From the NCBI RefSeq assembly GCF_028368995.1, contig NZ_JAQNDL010000002.1:1919724-1983723 (forward strand): a stretch of DNA of 64,000 nucleotides, written 5' to 3'. The notes beneath the pieces were generated by a model. It saw only the letters and a list, made by a program, of their open reading frames with translations, made no database searches and was not told the DNA's origin. Each line of letters opens with the position of its first letter. The first letter of the stretch is position 1. The position numbers were made by a program, and so were the translations under genes. The stretch comes from Nannocystis bainbridge (lineage in GTDB: Bacteria > Myxococcota_A > Polyangia > Nannocystales > Nannocystaceae). Positions 8,565 through 15,907 of the stretch are shown in pieces.

Positions 8565-8587
8565 GCCGGCTCCGGTCGGACCGACCT

Positions 8588-8613
8588 GGCCTTCGTGACA
8601 TGTCCCGAAGGCC
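8588..8613. terminator. Strong stem-loop between convergent genes
   Basis: GGCCTTCG (8588-8595) and CGAAGGCC (8606-8613) form a perfect 8-bp stem around the loop TGACATGTCC, which itself carries the CATGTCC element. It sits in the 64-bp gap between convergent stops at 8564 and 8629, so it could end both transcripts. No T-run follows on either side. Confidence 0.5.
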
Positions 8614-8628
8614 ACCCGCTCGCCCGCG

Positions 8629-9147
8629 CTACCGATCGAGCGCCGCCAGCGCCCGCCGCAGCGCCAGCTCGGCCAGCGCGTGCGCGACCCGCCCCTCGGC
8701 CAGCATCGCCTCGACCTCCGCGCGCCCCATCACCACCGGCGCCACGACCTCGTCCGCGTCCGCGTCCGGCGCTCCCACCCGCACCGCGCCGCGGACCAGG
8801 AAGAAGTGGCAGCGGTTGTCCTGCAGCACCGGATTGGGGTGCGTCGAGCCCAGCGGCTCGGCCGTGGTCCCCGCGTAACCAGTCTCTTCGCGCAGCTCTC
8901 GCAGCGCCGCGCTCGCCGGCGCCTCCCCGGCGTCGACCAGCCCCCCGGCGGGCTCGATCGTCTCCGCCGCGATGCCGAAGCGGTGCTGGCGGACCAGCAC
9001 GAACTGCCCCGCCGCGTCGACCGCCACCGCCATCACCCAGTCGGGCATTCTCAGCAGCGTCACCGGCGACCCGCGCCCCGCGAGCTCGACCGTCTCGACG
9101 CGAAAGAACCCGGCGTCGAACACCTCGCGGCGACGTACCTCGCGCAT
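8629..9147 (-). CDS. Nudix hydrolase (ADP-ribose pyrophosphatase-like)
   Basis: This is a 172-residue cytosolic hydrolase of nucleoside-diphosphate-linked compounds. The Nudix box is complete at about residues 69-91 (GLVDAGE-x7-RELREETGY), with the Glu residues that bind Mg2+. The upstream VRQHRFGIAAETIEPAGG resembles the ADP-ribose/NUDT5-type group (QHR...E-PAG), so ADP-sugar hydrolysis is the likeliest reaction, though the substrate is inferred. The length is normal. The start is ATG 9147. A TATCAC stretch 6 nt upstream is a weak -10 candidate. It converges with the CorC-type gene and diverges from the lipoprotein gene at 9319. Confidence 0.88.
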   Translation of the reverse strand: MREVRRREVFDAGFFRVETVELAGRGSPVTLLRMPDWVMAVAVDAAGQFVLVRQHRFGIAAETIEPAGGLVDAGEAPASAALRELREETGYAGTTAEPLGSTHPNPVLQDNRCHFFLVRGAVRVGAPDADADEVVAPVVMGRAEVEAMLAEGRVAHALAELALRRALAALDR

Positions 9148-9186
9148 CGCCCGGTGATACCACGGCCTCCGCCGCGGCCGTCACCT

Positions 9187-9224
9187 CACGTGCCCGAAAG
9201 GACATGCCCGAAGGGACATCCTGC
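9187..9224. repeat. CATGCCC/GGACAT hairpin repeats
   Basis: Two overlapping degenerate units (GTGCCC-GAAA-GGACATG, then CATGCCC-GAAG-GGACAT) lie in the gap between the divergent Nudix and lipoprotein genes. This is one of the few members of the family in a divergent rather than a downstream position. Confidence 0.5.
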
Positions 9225-9318
9225 GCCCCGGGCGCAGCCCGTCGCCGCGGTCCGAAAATAATTTCGAAGACTCGCCGGGCCCACGCGTAGAGCCCCATCG
9301 ACCCTCCCGGAGCCCGAC

Positions 9319-10125
9319 ATGCCGCGCCCTCACCCCCTCCTCCTCCTCGCCTTCCCCCTCGCGCTCGCCTGCCAGGCCCCCGCGGCCGCCCCCGCCCCCA
9401 CGGTCCCGGCAGCTCAGGCGCCTGCCGCCGCGCCCGAAGTCAGCGACGAGCCGCAGCTCCGCACCTACGCCGTCCCGCCCGGGCAAGCGCGCTCGATCGA
9501 GAACGCCCTCTCGAGCGCCCTCTCGACCGGCAAGGGCCTGCCGCCGCTCGGCACCGTCGAGCGCTTGCCCGACGGCCGCCTCGTCGTCGTCGCCCCGCCG
9601 CAGATCCAGGACGGCATCGCCGACCTGATCGCCGGCCTCGATCCCGCCAACGCCCCGCCCGTGCGCACCGCCGAGCTCGACTACTGGATCGTCATCGGCG
9701 AGCCCGCCGTGGCCGCCGAGGGCGTCGACGCCGTCCCTGCCATCGCCCCCGCGCTGCAGGCCATCGTCGGCAGTCAGGGCCCGATGCGCTTCCGCCTCCA
9801 CGAGGCCATGCACCTGTCCTCGCTCATCGACGACGGCGCCGAGGCCGACGGCGCGCGCATGCGTGCGCGCCAGCTCGTCTCCGAAGTCGGCGGGCGGCTC
9901 GTCGCCGACCTCGACATCGCCGTCGCCCAGACCGCCAAAAATCGCGGTCACCTCGTCGTCTGCGCCGACGGCTGCCTGCAGTTCAAGTCGCGCGTCCACG
10001 TCGAGCCCGGCCAGCTCCTGGTCGTCGGTCAGGCCAGCTTCGACGCGACCGACGCCAAGGCTCCCTCTGCCCCGCAGACCCTGTTCTACATCATCCGCGG
10101 GCAGATCCGGTCCGGAGGCGCGTGA
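9319..10125 (+). CDS. Lipoprotein with secretin N-domain-like fold, upstream of ECF sigma factor
   Basis: This is a 268-residue predicted lipoprotein. A Leu-rich signal peptide ends at LALAC (about residue 18), followed by an Ala/Pro linker. The middle (about residues 50-100) reads QARSIENALSSAL, then LPDGRLVVVAPPQIQDGIADLIAGLD. This pattern resembles the short N1/secretin domains of secretins (residue set then L-x-V-x-A-P-x-x-x-x-x-I-x-x-L-I-x-x-LD). No C-terminal secretin barrel is present. The stop overlaps the sigma-factor GTG (GTGA), so it forms an operon with 10122 and 10645. It may be an envelope component whose production is tied to its own sigma factor; that role is inference. Confidence 0.7.
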   Translation: MPRPHPLLLLAFPLALACQAPAAAPAPTVPAAQAPAAAPEVSDEPQLRTYAVPPGQARSIENALSSALSTGKGLPPLGTVERLPDGRLVVVAPPQIQDGIADLIAGLDPANAPPVRTAELDYWIVIGEPAVAAEGVDAVPAIAPALQAIVGSQGPMRFRLHEAMHLSSLIDDGAEADGARMRARQLVSEVGGRLVADLDIAVAQTAKNRGHLVVCADGCLQFKSRVHVEPGQLLVVGQASFDATDAKAPSAPQTLFYIIRGQIRSGGA

Positions 10126-10667
10126 CCGATCCGGCGCCACCTCCCGGCCTGACGGCCGGCGACGTCGAGCAGCTGTTCCTGCAGATGGAGCGCCCGCTCT
10201 TCAACGTCGTCTACCGCTGGTTGTGGGACCGCGACGAGTCCGCCGAGCTGGTCCAGGAGACCTTCGCCCGGCTCTGGCAGGCTCGCGCTCGCGTGCGACC
10301 CGACACCGCCGGCGCCTTCGTCTACCGGATCGCCGTCAACCTCGCGGCCAGCCGCCGCCGCTGGCGAGCGCTGCGGCGCTTCGTCGCCCTCGACGACAGC
10401 TCGCCCGACCTCGGCGTCCAGCCCGACCTCGCCATCCTCGGCGCCGAGCGGGCCGCCGCCGTGCGGGCCGCCGTCGACGCCTTGCCCGAGAAGCTGCGGC
10501 GCGTGCTCGTCCTCTGCGAGCTGTCCGACCTCACCTACGCCGACGTCGCCGCCGCCCTCGAGATCCCCGTCGGCACTGTCGGCTCGCGCCGCCACGCCGC
10601 CGCCGAACAAGTCCGCCGCCACCTCCAGGCCCAGGAGCACCGCCGTGAAGCCACCGTCCGAAGATGA
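10122..10667 (+). CDS. RNA polymerase ECF-type sigma factor
   Basis: This is a 181-residue alternative sigma factor directing core RNA polymerase to stress- or envelope-responsive promoters. Region 2 is visible at about residues 12-80 (YRWLWDRDESAELVQETFARLW, the core-binding and -10-recognition helices). Region 4 is at about 110-165 (LPEKLRRVLVLCELSDLTYADVA, then GTVGSRRHAA as recognition helix). No sigma1.1 or region 3 is present, as expected for ECF. The GTG start overlaps the preceding lipoprotein stop by 4 nt, and the next gene overlaps its end by 23 nt. A tight three-gene operon with an N-terminally cytoplasmic single-span protein suggests cognate anti-sigma control. Confidence 0.9.
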   Translation: MTDPAPPPGLTAGDVEQLFLQMERPLFNVVYRWLWDRDESAELVQETFARLWQARARVRPDTAGAFVYRIAVNLAASRRRWRALRRFVALDDSSPDLGVQPDLAILGAERAAAVRAAVDALPEKLRRVLVLCELSDLTYADVAAALEIPVGTVGSRRHAAAEQVRRHLQAQEHRREATVRR

Positions 10668-11052
10668 CCTGAAGGACATGTTCGTCGTCCTCGACCCGCC
10701 GCCCGGCGGCCTCGCGCGCCTGCGAGCCCGCCGCGACGCGCCTGTCCGCGCCCGCTGGCCGTGGCTGCTCGCCGGCGCCGGCCTCGCCACGGCCGCGGCC
10801 GTGCTCGCCCTGTCGCTCCGCCCCGTCGAAGTCCCGGCGCCGCTCCCCGCGCCCGTGGCTGCACCGGTCGACCTCATCGCCGGCCGCACCGACCTCCACC
10901 CCGCGTGGATCGGCCTCGGCCGCGTCGCCCCGCCCACCGAGCCGCTGCAGCTCGCCCCCGAGCTCGGCGGCGCCCTCGCCTCCCGCCGCGTCGCCCTGCC
11001 GCGCCAGGACGTCGTCCTCTACATGCTCGACCCCAAGGGACATGCCCCATGA
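10645..11052 (+). CDS. Single-span membrane protein, possible anti-sigma factor
   Basis: This 135-residue protein starts at GTG 10645, inside the sigma gene. It has a cytoplasmic N-terminal part of about 34 residues (KPPSEDDLKDMFVVLDPPPGG), one transmembrane helix (about 35-60, PWLLAGAGLATAAAVLALSL) and an extracytoplasmic Pro-rich C-terminal part. The overlapping position behind an ECF sigma gene and the topology fit an anti-sigma factor. No ZAS zinc motif (HxxxCxxC) is present, so the assignment rests on context only. Its end merges into a hairpin-repeat cluster (the last codons include GGACATGCC). Confidence 0.55.
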   Translation: MKPPSEDDLKDMFVVLDPPPGGLARLRARRDAPVRARWPWLLAGAGLATAAAVLALSLRPVEVPAPLPAPVAAPVDLIAGRTDLHPAWIGLGRVAPPTEPLQLAPELGGALASRRVALPRQDVVLYMLDPKGHAP

Positions 11053-11096
11053 ACCATGTCCGAAACGACATGTCGCATTCGACATGTCCCCATGTT
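11036..11096. repeat. CATGTCC hairpin cluster between convergent genes
   Basis: Four to five half-sites make consecutive imperfect hairpins. Examples are CATGCCC-CATGAACC-ATG and CATGTCC-GAAA-CGACATG, then CATTCGACATGTCC. They cover the 43-bp gap between stops at 11052 and 11096 and extend into the last codons of the upstream gene. Confidence 0.6.
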
Positions 11097-11947
11097 CACG
11101 CGCCCCGCTCGCCTGCGTCCCCGCGCCGGCCGAAGAACAGCAGCAGGTGCAGCAGCATCAGCGCGTGGAACAGCAGCGACACCCGCATCGATCCGGCGAT
11201 CCCCGCGTGCAGCAGCACCAGCCCCGCCGCCGCCGCCGGGCGCGTGCGGGCGAACCACAGCCCGAACCCGATCGCCAGCTCGAGCGCGATCGTCGACCAC
11301 GCCAGCAACAGCGCCAGCCCGGGCGTCAGCGGCAGCCACGCCGACAGCAGGTGCTGGCCCTGGTGCGCCGAGCGGAACACCAGCACCACCGCCTCGCCGG
11401 TCCACCAGGATGTCCCTCCGGCCAGCTTCGACAGCGCCGCGAACACGTACACCGCCGACAGCTGCAGCATCATCAAGCGCGCCGCCCAGCGCGGCCCGCG
11501 GGGGCCAGTCGGCGCCGCTGCCACGAACCCCCACTGCAGCGCCGCCAGCTCCGCGTAGGCCCGCGGCGCGCTCGCCTCGAGCCCCACCAGCAGCGCGAAC
11601 ACGGCCGCCGTCGCCACCCGCGCCGCCCGGCCTCCGCGCCCGGCCGCCACCGTCGCCGCCGCCGCCAGCAGCACCACCAGCAGCCCGGTGACAAGCTCCG
11701 GCGGCGGCACCCAGCCGCCGAGCACCGCGTCGAGTCGGCCGTCGCGCAGCACCGGCCGGCTGTAAAGCTCCACCCGGTGCGGCCACTGCGTCAGCGCGTA
11801 CGCACCTGTCCACAAGGCCAGGCCGCGAGCGAACCGCTGCGTCCGCCCCGTCGCCTCCTCGGCGAAGAAGAACCGCAACAGCCGCCCCGGCTCGCGCCGC
11901 GGCCGCTCGGGCCCCGCGAACACCGGCAGCTCCGCCGCCTCAGCCAC
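11096..11947 (-). CDS. HTTM-domain (VKGC-like) multi-pass membrane protein
   Basis: This is a 283-residue membrane protein with about 6-7 hydrophobic helices. The central motif LQLSAVYVFAALSKLAGGTSWWTGEAV (about residues 165-191, described here in part) is the signature of HTTM/DoxX-like proteins related to vitamin K-dependent gamma-carboxylase. That motif has a Tyr-x-x-(A/S)-Lys-Leu core followed by W-W-x-G-x-A. The catalytic role in bacteria is unsettled. Its ATG lies 8 nt inside the end of the upstream gene at 11940-12389, so the two are translationally coupled. Such pairs of HTTM protein plus small anchored partner recur in myxobacteria and flavobacteria. Confidence 0.75.
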   Translation of the reverse strand: MAEAAELPVFAGPERPRREPGRLLRFFFAEEATGRTQRFARGLALWTGAYALTQWPHRVELYSRPVLRDGRLDAVLGGWVPPPELVTGLLVVLLAAAATVAAGRGGRAARVATAAVFALLVGLEASAPRAYAELAALQWGFVAAAPTGPRGPRWAARLMMLQLSAVYVFAALSKLAGGTSWWTGEAVVLVFRSAHQGQHLLSAWLPLTPGLALLLAWSTIALELAIGFGLWFARTRPAAAAGLVLLHAGIAGSMRVSLLFHALMLLHLLLFFGRRGDAGERGA

Positions 11948-12389
11948 CGTCCACCTTGTACTGCCCGATCGTCGCCGCCCCGGTCGACTCGTCCCGCAGG
12001 TCGCGCCAGCGCCGGACCAGCCGCACCTTGTCGATCGGCTGCCCGTCGGCGGCCATGCGCGCCGCCAGCCACGTTGCGAACGTCTGCCGCCCGGCCAGGC
12101 GCCCCGGTTCGAACACCGTCGCGCTGTACTCGTACGCCCGCTCGCCCGTCGCCCCGCGCGTGTGCTCGAAGTACTGCTCGAGCGGGATCGGCACCCACGT
12201 CCCGTCGGCCGTGCGCCCCTCCGCCGTCAGCGTGCGCTCGACCGGCGACGGATCGCTGAACATCCGCCACGGCAACGGCGCCCCCAGCGGCGGCGGCAGC
12301 GGCAGCAGCCCGCGCACCAGCGCGAGCGCCTGCACCGCCAGCCACACCGCGACGACCACGACCGCCAGCCTGTGTGGTTGTTCGGACAT
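11940..12389 (-). CDS. Membrane-anchored partner of the HTTM protein (unknown function)
   Basis: This 149-residue protein has one N-terminal transmembrane helix (about 8-30, LAVVVVAVWLAVQALALVRG) and a soluble extracytoplasmic part. That part includes PWRMFSDPSP, a motif typical of proteins encoded next to HTTM genes. No catalytic domain is recognised. It overlaps the HTTM gene by 8 nt, and the two probably form a complex. A CATGTCC hairpin pair overlaps its start region (12383-12419). Confidence 0.6.
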   Translation of the reverse strand: MSEQPHRLAVVVVAVWLAVQALALVRGLLPLPPPLGAPLPWRMFSDPSPVERTLTAEGRTADGTWVPIPLEQYFEHTRGATGERAYEYSATVFEPGRLAGRQTFATWLAARMAADGQPIDKVRLVRRWRDLRDESTGAATIGQYKVDGG

Positions 12390-12419
12390 GTCCCGAAATT
12401 CATGCCCCTACGGGCAGGT
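12383..12419. repeat. CATGTCC/CATGCCC hairpins between tandem minus-strand genes
   Basis: GGACATGTCC at 12384-12393 is followed by CATGCCC-CTAC-GGGCAGG (12401-12418). The latter is a 5-bp GC stem with a 4-nt loop. It lies downstream of the YihY/BrkB gene stop at 12428 in the direction of transcription. Confidence 0.55.
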
Positions 12420-12427
12420 CAGGCCGC

Positions 12428-13363
12428 TCAGCCCTGCTTGACGCCGATGGTCTCGCTCTCGGGCGCCGCCTCGTACCACGGCAGCCCGGCCTCTTCGCTG
12501 TGCTGCAGCTCCGAGATGATCTGCGCCCCGAGCAGGATGATGAGCGTGCCGATCTCGAGCGTCAACAGGGCGATGATCACCGTGGCCAGCGAGCCGTAGA
12601 CCACGTTCACCAGCGAGATCTTGGAGAAGTAGACCATCAGCGCCCGGCGCAGCACGTCCCACAGCAGCGCCGCCGCCACCCCGCCGGTCAGCGCCCGCCG
12701 CCACGACACCTCGGTGATCGGCATGACGCGGTAGGCCGCGGTGAACATGAAGATCAGCGTGACGATGCCGCTCAGCTTGAGCACGAACGCCGGACCTGAC
12801 CCGAGAGCCAGCTGATAGCCGAACAGCATCAACTCGGCATCCGCCAGCCGCTCGAGCAGCGCCACCAGGATCGTCAAGATCAGCAGGCCGCCGGCGATCG
12901 CTACGATGAAGATGTAAGGCAACAGCGCCGACATCCAGAAGCTGCGCTTCCGGCGGGCCCGGCTGCGGGCGAAGATCACCGCCAGCGCGCCCTCGAGCAT
13001 CTTGAACGCCCACGTGCTGAAGAACAGCATCACCCCGAGCCCGATCCCGCCGACCAGGTCGCGGTTGTCGAGCAGGCTGACGACCTCGCCGATGATCACG
13101 TCGGCCTGGTTGGGGATCAGGAGGTTGAGCTCGTGGCTGACGATCTCGGTCAGCTGCTCGACGTCCCACACGTGGGTCAGCGCCACCAGCACCACCGCCA
13201 TCATCGGCACGATCGAGAGCAGCGCGTTGTAGGCGACCCCGCCGGCCAGCAGCAGCGCCTTGTTCTTGCCGAGGTGACGCAGCACCCGCAGCAGAAAATG
13301 GCCGAGCCGCCGGGACAGCAGCGAGGCGGCTGCGAGCGCAGCGGAATAGCGGCCTTCAGGCAT
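12428..13363 (-). CDS. YihY/virulence factor BrkB family membrane protein
   Basis: This 311-residue inner-membrane protein has the family's six hydrophobic helices. The N-terminal helix motif GGVAYNALLSIVPMMAVVLVAL (about residues 40-61, described in part) contains the hallmark (A/V)xxxxxxSxxPxL pattern. A C-terminal GSLATVIIALLTLEIGTLIILLGAQ-type helix is followed by a short cytoplasmic tail. The role is unknown in general; BrkB was once linked to serum resistance, and no RNase activity should be assumed. ATG 13363 opens in a 116-bp region shared with the divergent rlmJ gene. Confidence 0.88.
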   Translation of the reverse strand: MPEGRYSAALAAASLLSRRLGHFLLRVLRHLGKNKALLLAGGVAYNALLSIVPMMAVVLVALTHVWDVEQLTEIVSHELNLLIPNQADVIIGEVVSLLDNRDLVGGIGLGVMLFFSTWAFKMLEGALAVIFARSRARRKRSFWMSALLPYIFIVAIAGGLLILTILVALLERLADAELMLFGYQLALGSGPAFVLKLSGIVTLIFMFTAAYRVMPITEVSWRRALTGGVAAALLWDVLRRALMVYFSKISLVNVVYGSLATVIIALLTLEIGTLIILLGAQIISELQHSEEAGLPWYEAAPESETIGVKQG

Positions 13364-13411
13364 CGGGCGCGGCTACCATACGCCGTTTTACGCGGTTCGG
13401 GCACCGCGCCG

Positions 13412-13426
13412 GGTCACGCCGTGACC
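13412..13426. promoter_or_regulatory. Palindrome in the divergent brkB-like/rlmJ promoter region
   Basis: GGTCAC-GCC-GTGACC is a perfect 6-bp inverted repeat placed between the divergent starts at 13363 and 13480. It could be an operator, but no regulator gene is adjacent, so this is only a candidate. Confidence 0.3.
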
Positions 13427-13479
13427 GGGCGGGCGGGCTTTTCTCCGCCCGCGCGGCCTGCTATGCCGCGCCCCGGCGC

Positions 13480-14352
13480 ATGAACTACCGTCATGAATTT
13501 CACGCGGGCAACGCCGCGGACGTGTTCAAGCACGTGGTCTTGCTGCAGCTCGTGCGCCGCCTCCAGCACAAACCCGCCCCGCTCTGCTACGTCGACACCC
13601 ACGCCGGGCGCGGCCGCTACGTGCTGGATCAGGGGGGCGCCGCGCGTTCGCGCGAATTTCAGCGCGGCATCGCCCGGCTGTGGGCCTCGCGCGGCGCGGC
13701 GGACCTGCCGCCCGAAATTGCCGATTACCTCGCGCGCGTCGCCGAACTCAACACCAGCGGCGCACTCGCCACCTATCCTGGCTCGCCGCGGCTGGTCCGG
13801 TCGATCTTGCGACCTGACGATCGCATGATCCTGTGCGAGCTCCAGCCCGCGGAGGCCGCCGCTTTGCGCGACGAGTTCAGCGTGCGCGGCGACCACCGCC
13901 CGCGGCGCGATCCGCAGGTGGCGGTCCACGAGCGCGACGGCTACGAGGCCCTCGCCGCCTTGTTGCCGCCGACCCCGCGCCGCGGCCTCGTCCTCATCGA
14001 TCCGCCGTACGAGCGCCCCGACGAATTCGCCGCCGCCCTCGCCGCCCTGGAGCTCGCGCGCCGGCGCTGGCCGCAGGCCTGCGCCGCCTTGTGGTACCCG
14101 ATCAAGGGTCCGCTCGCCGCCACCTTGCTGCACGCCGCCGTGCTGCGCGCCGGCCTGCGCGACGTCCTGAGCGTCGAGCTGCGGACGAGGCCTGACGACC
14201 CCGCCGTGCTCAGCGGTTCCGGGCTGATCCTCGCCGGCGCCCCCTGGCAGACCGACACCGTGCTCGGCGCGCTCTTGCCCCGGCTCGCCGCGCTCCTGGC
14301 CGAGGACGAGTTCCCCGGCGACGCCCGCGTCGACTGGCTGGTCCCGCCCTGA
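13480..14352 (+). CDS. rlmJ: 23S rRNA (adenine(2030)-N6)-methyltransferase RlmJ
   Basis: This is a 290-residue cytosolic SAM-dependent methyltransferase modifying A2030 of 23S rRNA. The N-terminus is diagnostic: MNYRHEFHAGNAADVFKHVV. It is followed by the SAM-binding DTHAGRGRY (about residue 44) and the catalytic DPPYE (about 172-176). The length matches E. coli RlmJ (280 residues). The gene is a housekeeping one, read divergently from the YihY/BrkB gene. The next gene starts 12 bp downstream, so co-transcription is possible although that gene also has its own -10 box. Confidence 0.93.
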   Translation: MNYRHEFHAGNAADVFKHVVLLQLVRRLQHKPAPLCYVDTHAGRGRYVLDQGGAARSREFQRGIARLWASRGAADLPPEIADYLARVAELNTSGALATYPGSPRLVRSILRPDDRMILCELQPAEAAALRDEFSVRGDHRPRRDPQVAVHERDGYEALAALLPPTPRRGLVLIDPPYERPDEFAAALAALELARRRWPQACAALWYPIKGPLAATLLHAAVLRAGLRDVLSVELRTRPDDPAVLSGSGLILAGAPWQTDTVLGALLPRLAALLAEDEFPGDARVDWLVPP

Positions 14353-14364
14353 TACGGTGCAGGC
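14353..14364 (+). promoter_or_regulatory. Leaderless-type promoter of the zinc-ribbon protein gene
   Basis: TACGGT at 14353-14358 ends 6 nt before ATG 14365. TCGACT at 14330-14335 lies 17 nt further upstream and resembles TTGACA. The box overlaps the rlmJ stop region. Confidence 0.45.
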
Positions 14365-14955
14365 ATGGACGTCGCCCCCTGTGCGTTCTGCGAACTCCCG
14401 CACACAAGTGACAACCTCCGCCGCGACTACGAGCTCGACTTCTGCGAACGCTGCGCCGAAGGCCACGCCGAGGTCGCGCTGCGCGAGCGAGGCCACACCA
14501 TCGTGTCGCGCGAGTGGCAGACGCGCGAGCGCGTCGGCAGCGACTTCTACACCTTCTATCACTACTCGATCACCGCACGCCCGCGCGTCAGCCTGTCGTT
14601 CCGCGCCAGCTTCGCCCGCGAGAGCACCCTCGATCGCATGATCAAGGTGTTCCGCCGCGACCTCACCGTGGGCGACCCGCTGTTCGACGACTTCATCTAC
14701 ATCAGCACGCGCGACCGGGCCCAGGTCACCCTGATGCTCGACAGCACCGGCACCCAGGCGACCTTGATGGACCTCGTCAGCCGCTTCAGCAGCGTGTTCT
14801 TCGACGGCGGCGCCTTCGAGGTCCGCGAGCGCGGCACCGAGTCGATCAGCCCCGACCTCCCCGCCATGCTGTCGGTAGCCGCCATGCTCGTCCACCTCGA
14901 GCGCGCCGCCGAGGCCGCCGCCGCCCCGCCGACCGCGACGCCCGCTGAGACCTGA
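14365..14955 (+). CDS. Uncharacterised protein with N-terminal zinc-ribbon
   Basis: This 196-residue protein has an N-terminal CxxC...CxxC pair (CAFC at about 6-9 and CERC at about 32-35) that should bind one zinc. A soluble domain follows, with a Tyr/Phe-rich strand pattern (SDFYTFYHYS) and a repeated alternation suggestive of a beta-rich fold. The last 20 residues are Ala/Pro-rich. No known family is recognised. The zinc ribbon suggests it may have been a rubredoxin-like or transcription-factor-like module fused to a sensor, but nothing catalytic is visible. It is bounded downstream by a regular 28-bp hairpin array. Confidence 0.65.
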   Translation: MDVAPCAFCELPHTSDNLRRDYELDFCERCAEGHAEVALRERGHTIVSREWQTRERVGSDFYTFYHYSITARPRVSLSFRASFARESTLDRMIKVFRRDLTVGDPLFDDFIYISTRDRAQVTLMLDSTGTQATLMDLVSRFSSVFFDGGAFEVRERGTESISPDLPAMLSVAAMLVHLERAAEAAAAPPTATPAET

Positions 14956-14963
14956 GCCTGCCG

Positions 14964-15081
14964 GCATGTCGCCCGGGACATGTCCTCGGGCCCATGTACG
15001 AACGCGCATGTCCGCAAGGACATGCCCGAACGCGCATGTTCTCCAGGACATGCACGAACGAGCATGTCCGCGAGGACATGC
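14964..15081. repeat. Regular 28-bp-period array of perfect 20-nt hairpins
   Basis: One irregular unit (14964-14983) is followed by three units at 15006, 15034 and 15062, exactly 28 bp apart. Each is a 20-nt palindrome (GCATGTCC-GCAA-GGACATGC, then TTCTCCAG and TCCGCGAG central variants) plus an 8-nt spacer rich in CGAAC. GCAA and GCGA are GNRA tetraloops. It lies between convergent stops at 14955 and 15110. Confidence 0.8.
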
Positions 15082-15109
15082 TCGTTCCGTCAGGCCCCTC
15101 GAGGCAGGC

Positions 15110-15907
15110 TCAGACCCGCCGGGTCCCGCCGCGCAGCGCCGCCACCAGCTCGCCCAGGGCCGCCGGGCCGCGCTGTCCGGCCTCGACCAGCGCCGAGCCG
15201 ACCACCACGCCGTCGGCGTGCCGGGCCAGCGCGCGCACGTCCTCGGCCTTGCGCACGCCGAAGCCGACCACGATCGGCAGCGAGCTCGCGCCGCGCAGCG
15301 TCGCCAGCCCCGCGTGCAGGCCGGCGTCGCTCGCGTCGAGCGGCGCCCCCGTCACGCCGGTGAGGCTCACCGCGTAGACGAACCCGCTGCTGGCCGCCAG
15401 CACGCGCGCGCGGCGGGCCGGCGTGGTCGTCGGCGCGACCAGCCCGATCCATCCGAGCCCGCGGGCGCTCGCCGGTCCGCGCAGCACCTCCGCGTGCTCC
15501 GGCGGCATGTCGACCACCAGCAGCGCGTCGACCCCCGCCTCGGCTGTCTCTCGGGCCAGGCGCTCCGGCCCGAAGCTGACCAGCGGGTTCGCGTACGAGA
15601 ACAGCACGATCGGCAGCTCGAAGCGCTGACGGATCTCCGCCGCCAGCGCCAACGAGCCCGCCATGGACGCCCCGCTGGCCAGCGCGCGGGTCATCGCCGC
15701 CTGGATCGTCGGGCCGTCGGCCGCCGGATCGGAGAACGGTACCCCGAGCTCGAGCACGTCGAGCCCGGCCTCGCAGGCGGCGAAGATCCGCTCGCGCGAG
15801 CCGGCGCGATCCGGATCGAACCCGGTCAGGTAACCGACCAGGGCCGCGCGGTCCTCCGCGCGCGCCCGGGCGAACGCAGCCGTGACGCGATCCACTCCGG
15901 CGCTCAT
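15110..15907 (-). CDS. trpA: Tryptophan synthase alpha subunit
   Basis: This 265-residue cytosolic subunit cleaves indole-3-glycerol phosphate to indole and glyceraldehyde 3-phosphate in the last step of tryptophan synthesis. The TIM-barrel active-site acids are both present in LELGVPFSDPAADGP: Glu53 and Asp64, equivalent to Glu49 and Asp60 of the Salmonella enzyme. The phosphate-binding GFGV appears near the C-terminus. Its ATG overlaps the trpB stop by 4 nt (ATGA), so beta is translated first and alpha is coupled to it. Other trp genes are not in this window. Confidence 0.95.
   Translation of the reverse strand: MSAGVDRVTAAFARARAEDRAALVGYLTGFDPDRAGSRERIFAACEAGLDVLELGVPFSDPAADGPTIQAAMTRALASGASMAGSLALAAEIRQRFELPIVLFSYANPLVSFGPERLARETAEAGVDALLVVDMPPEHAEVLRGPASARGLGWIGLVAPTTTPARRARVLAASSGFVYAVSLTGVTGAPLDASDAGLHAGLATLRGASSLPIVVGFGVRKAEDVRALARHADGVVVGSALVEAGQRGPAALGELVAALRGGTRRV

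Noticed and set aside
14964..15081. CRISPR-like regular spacing
   Set aside because: The units are perfect palindromes with 8-nt spacers of similar sequence and no unique 30-nt spacers or cas genes nearby, so they are hairpin repeats.
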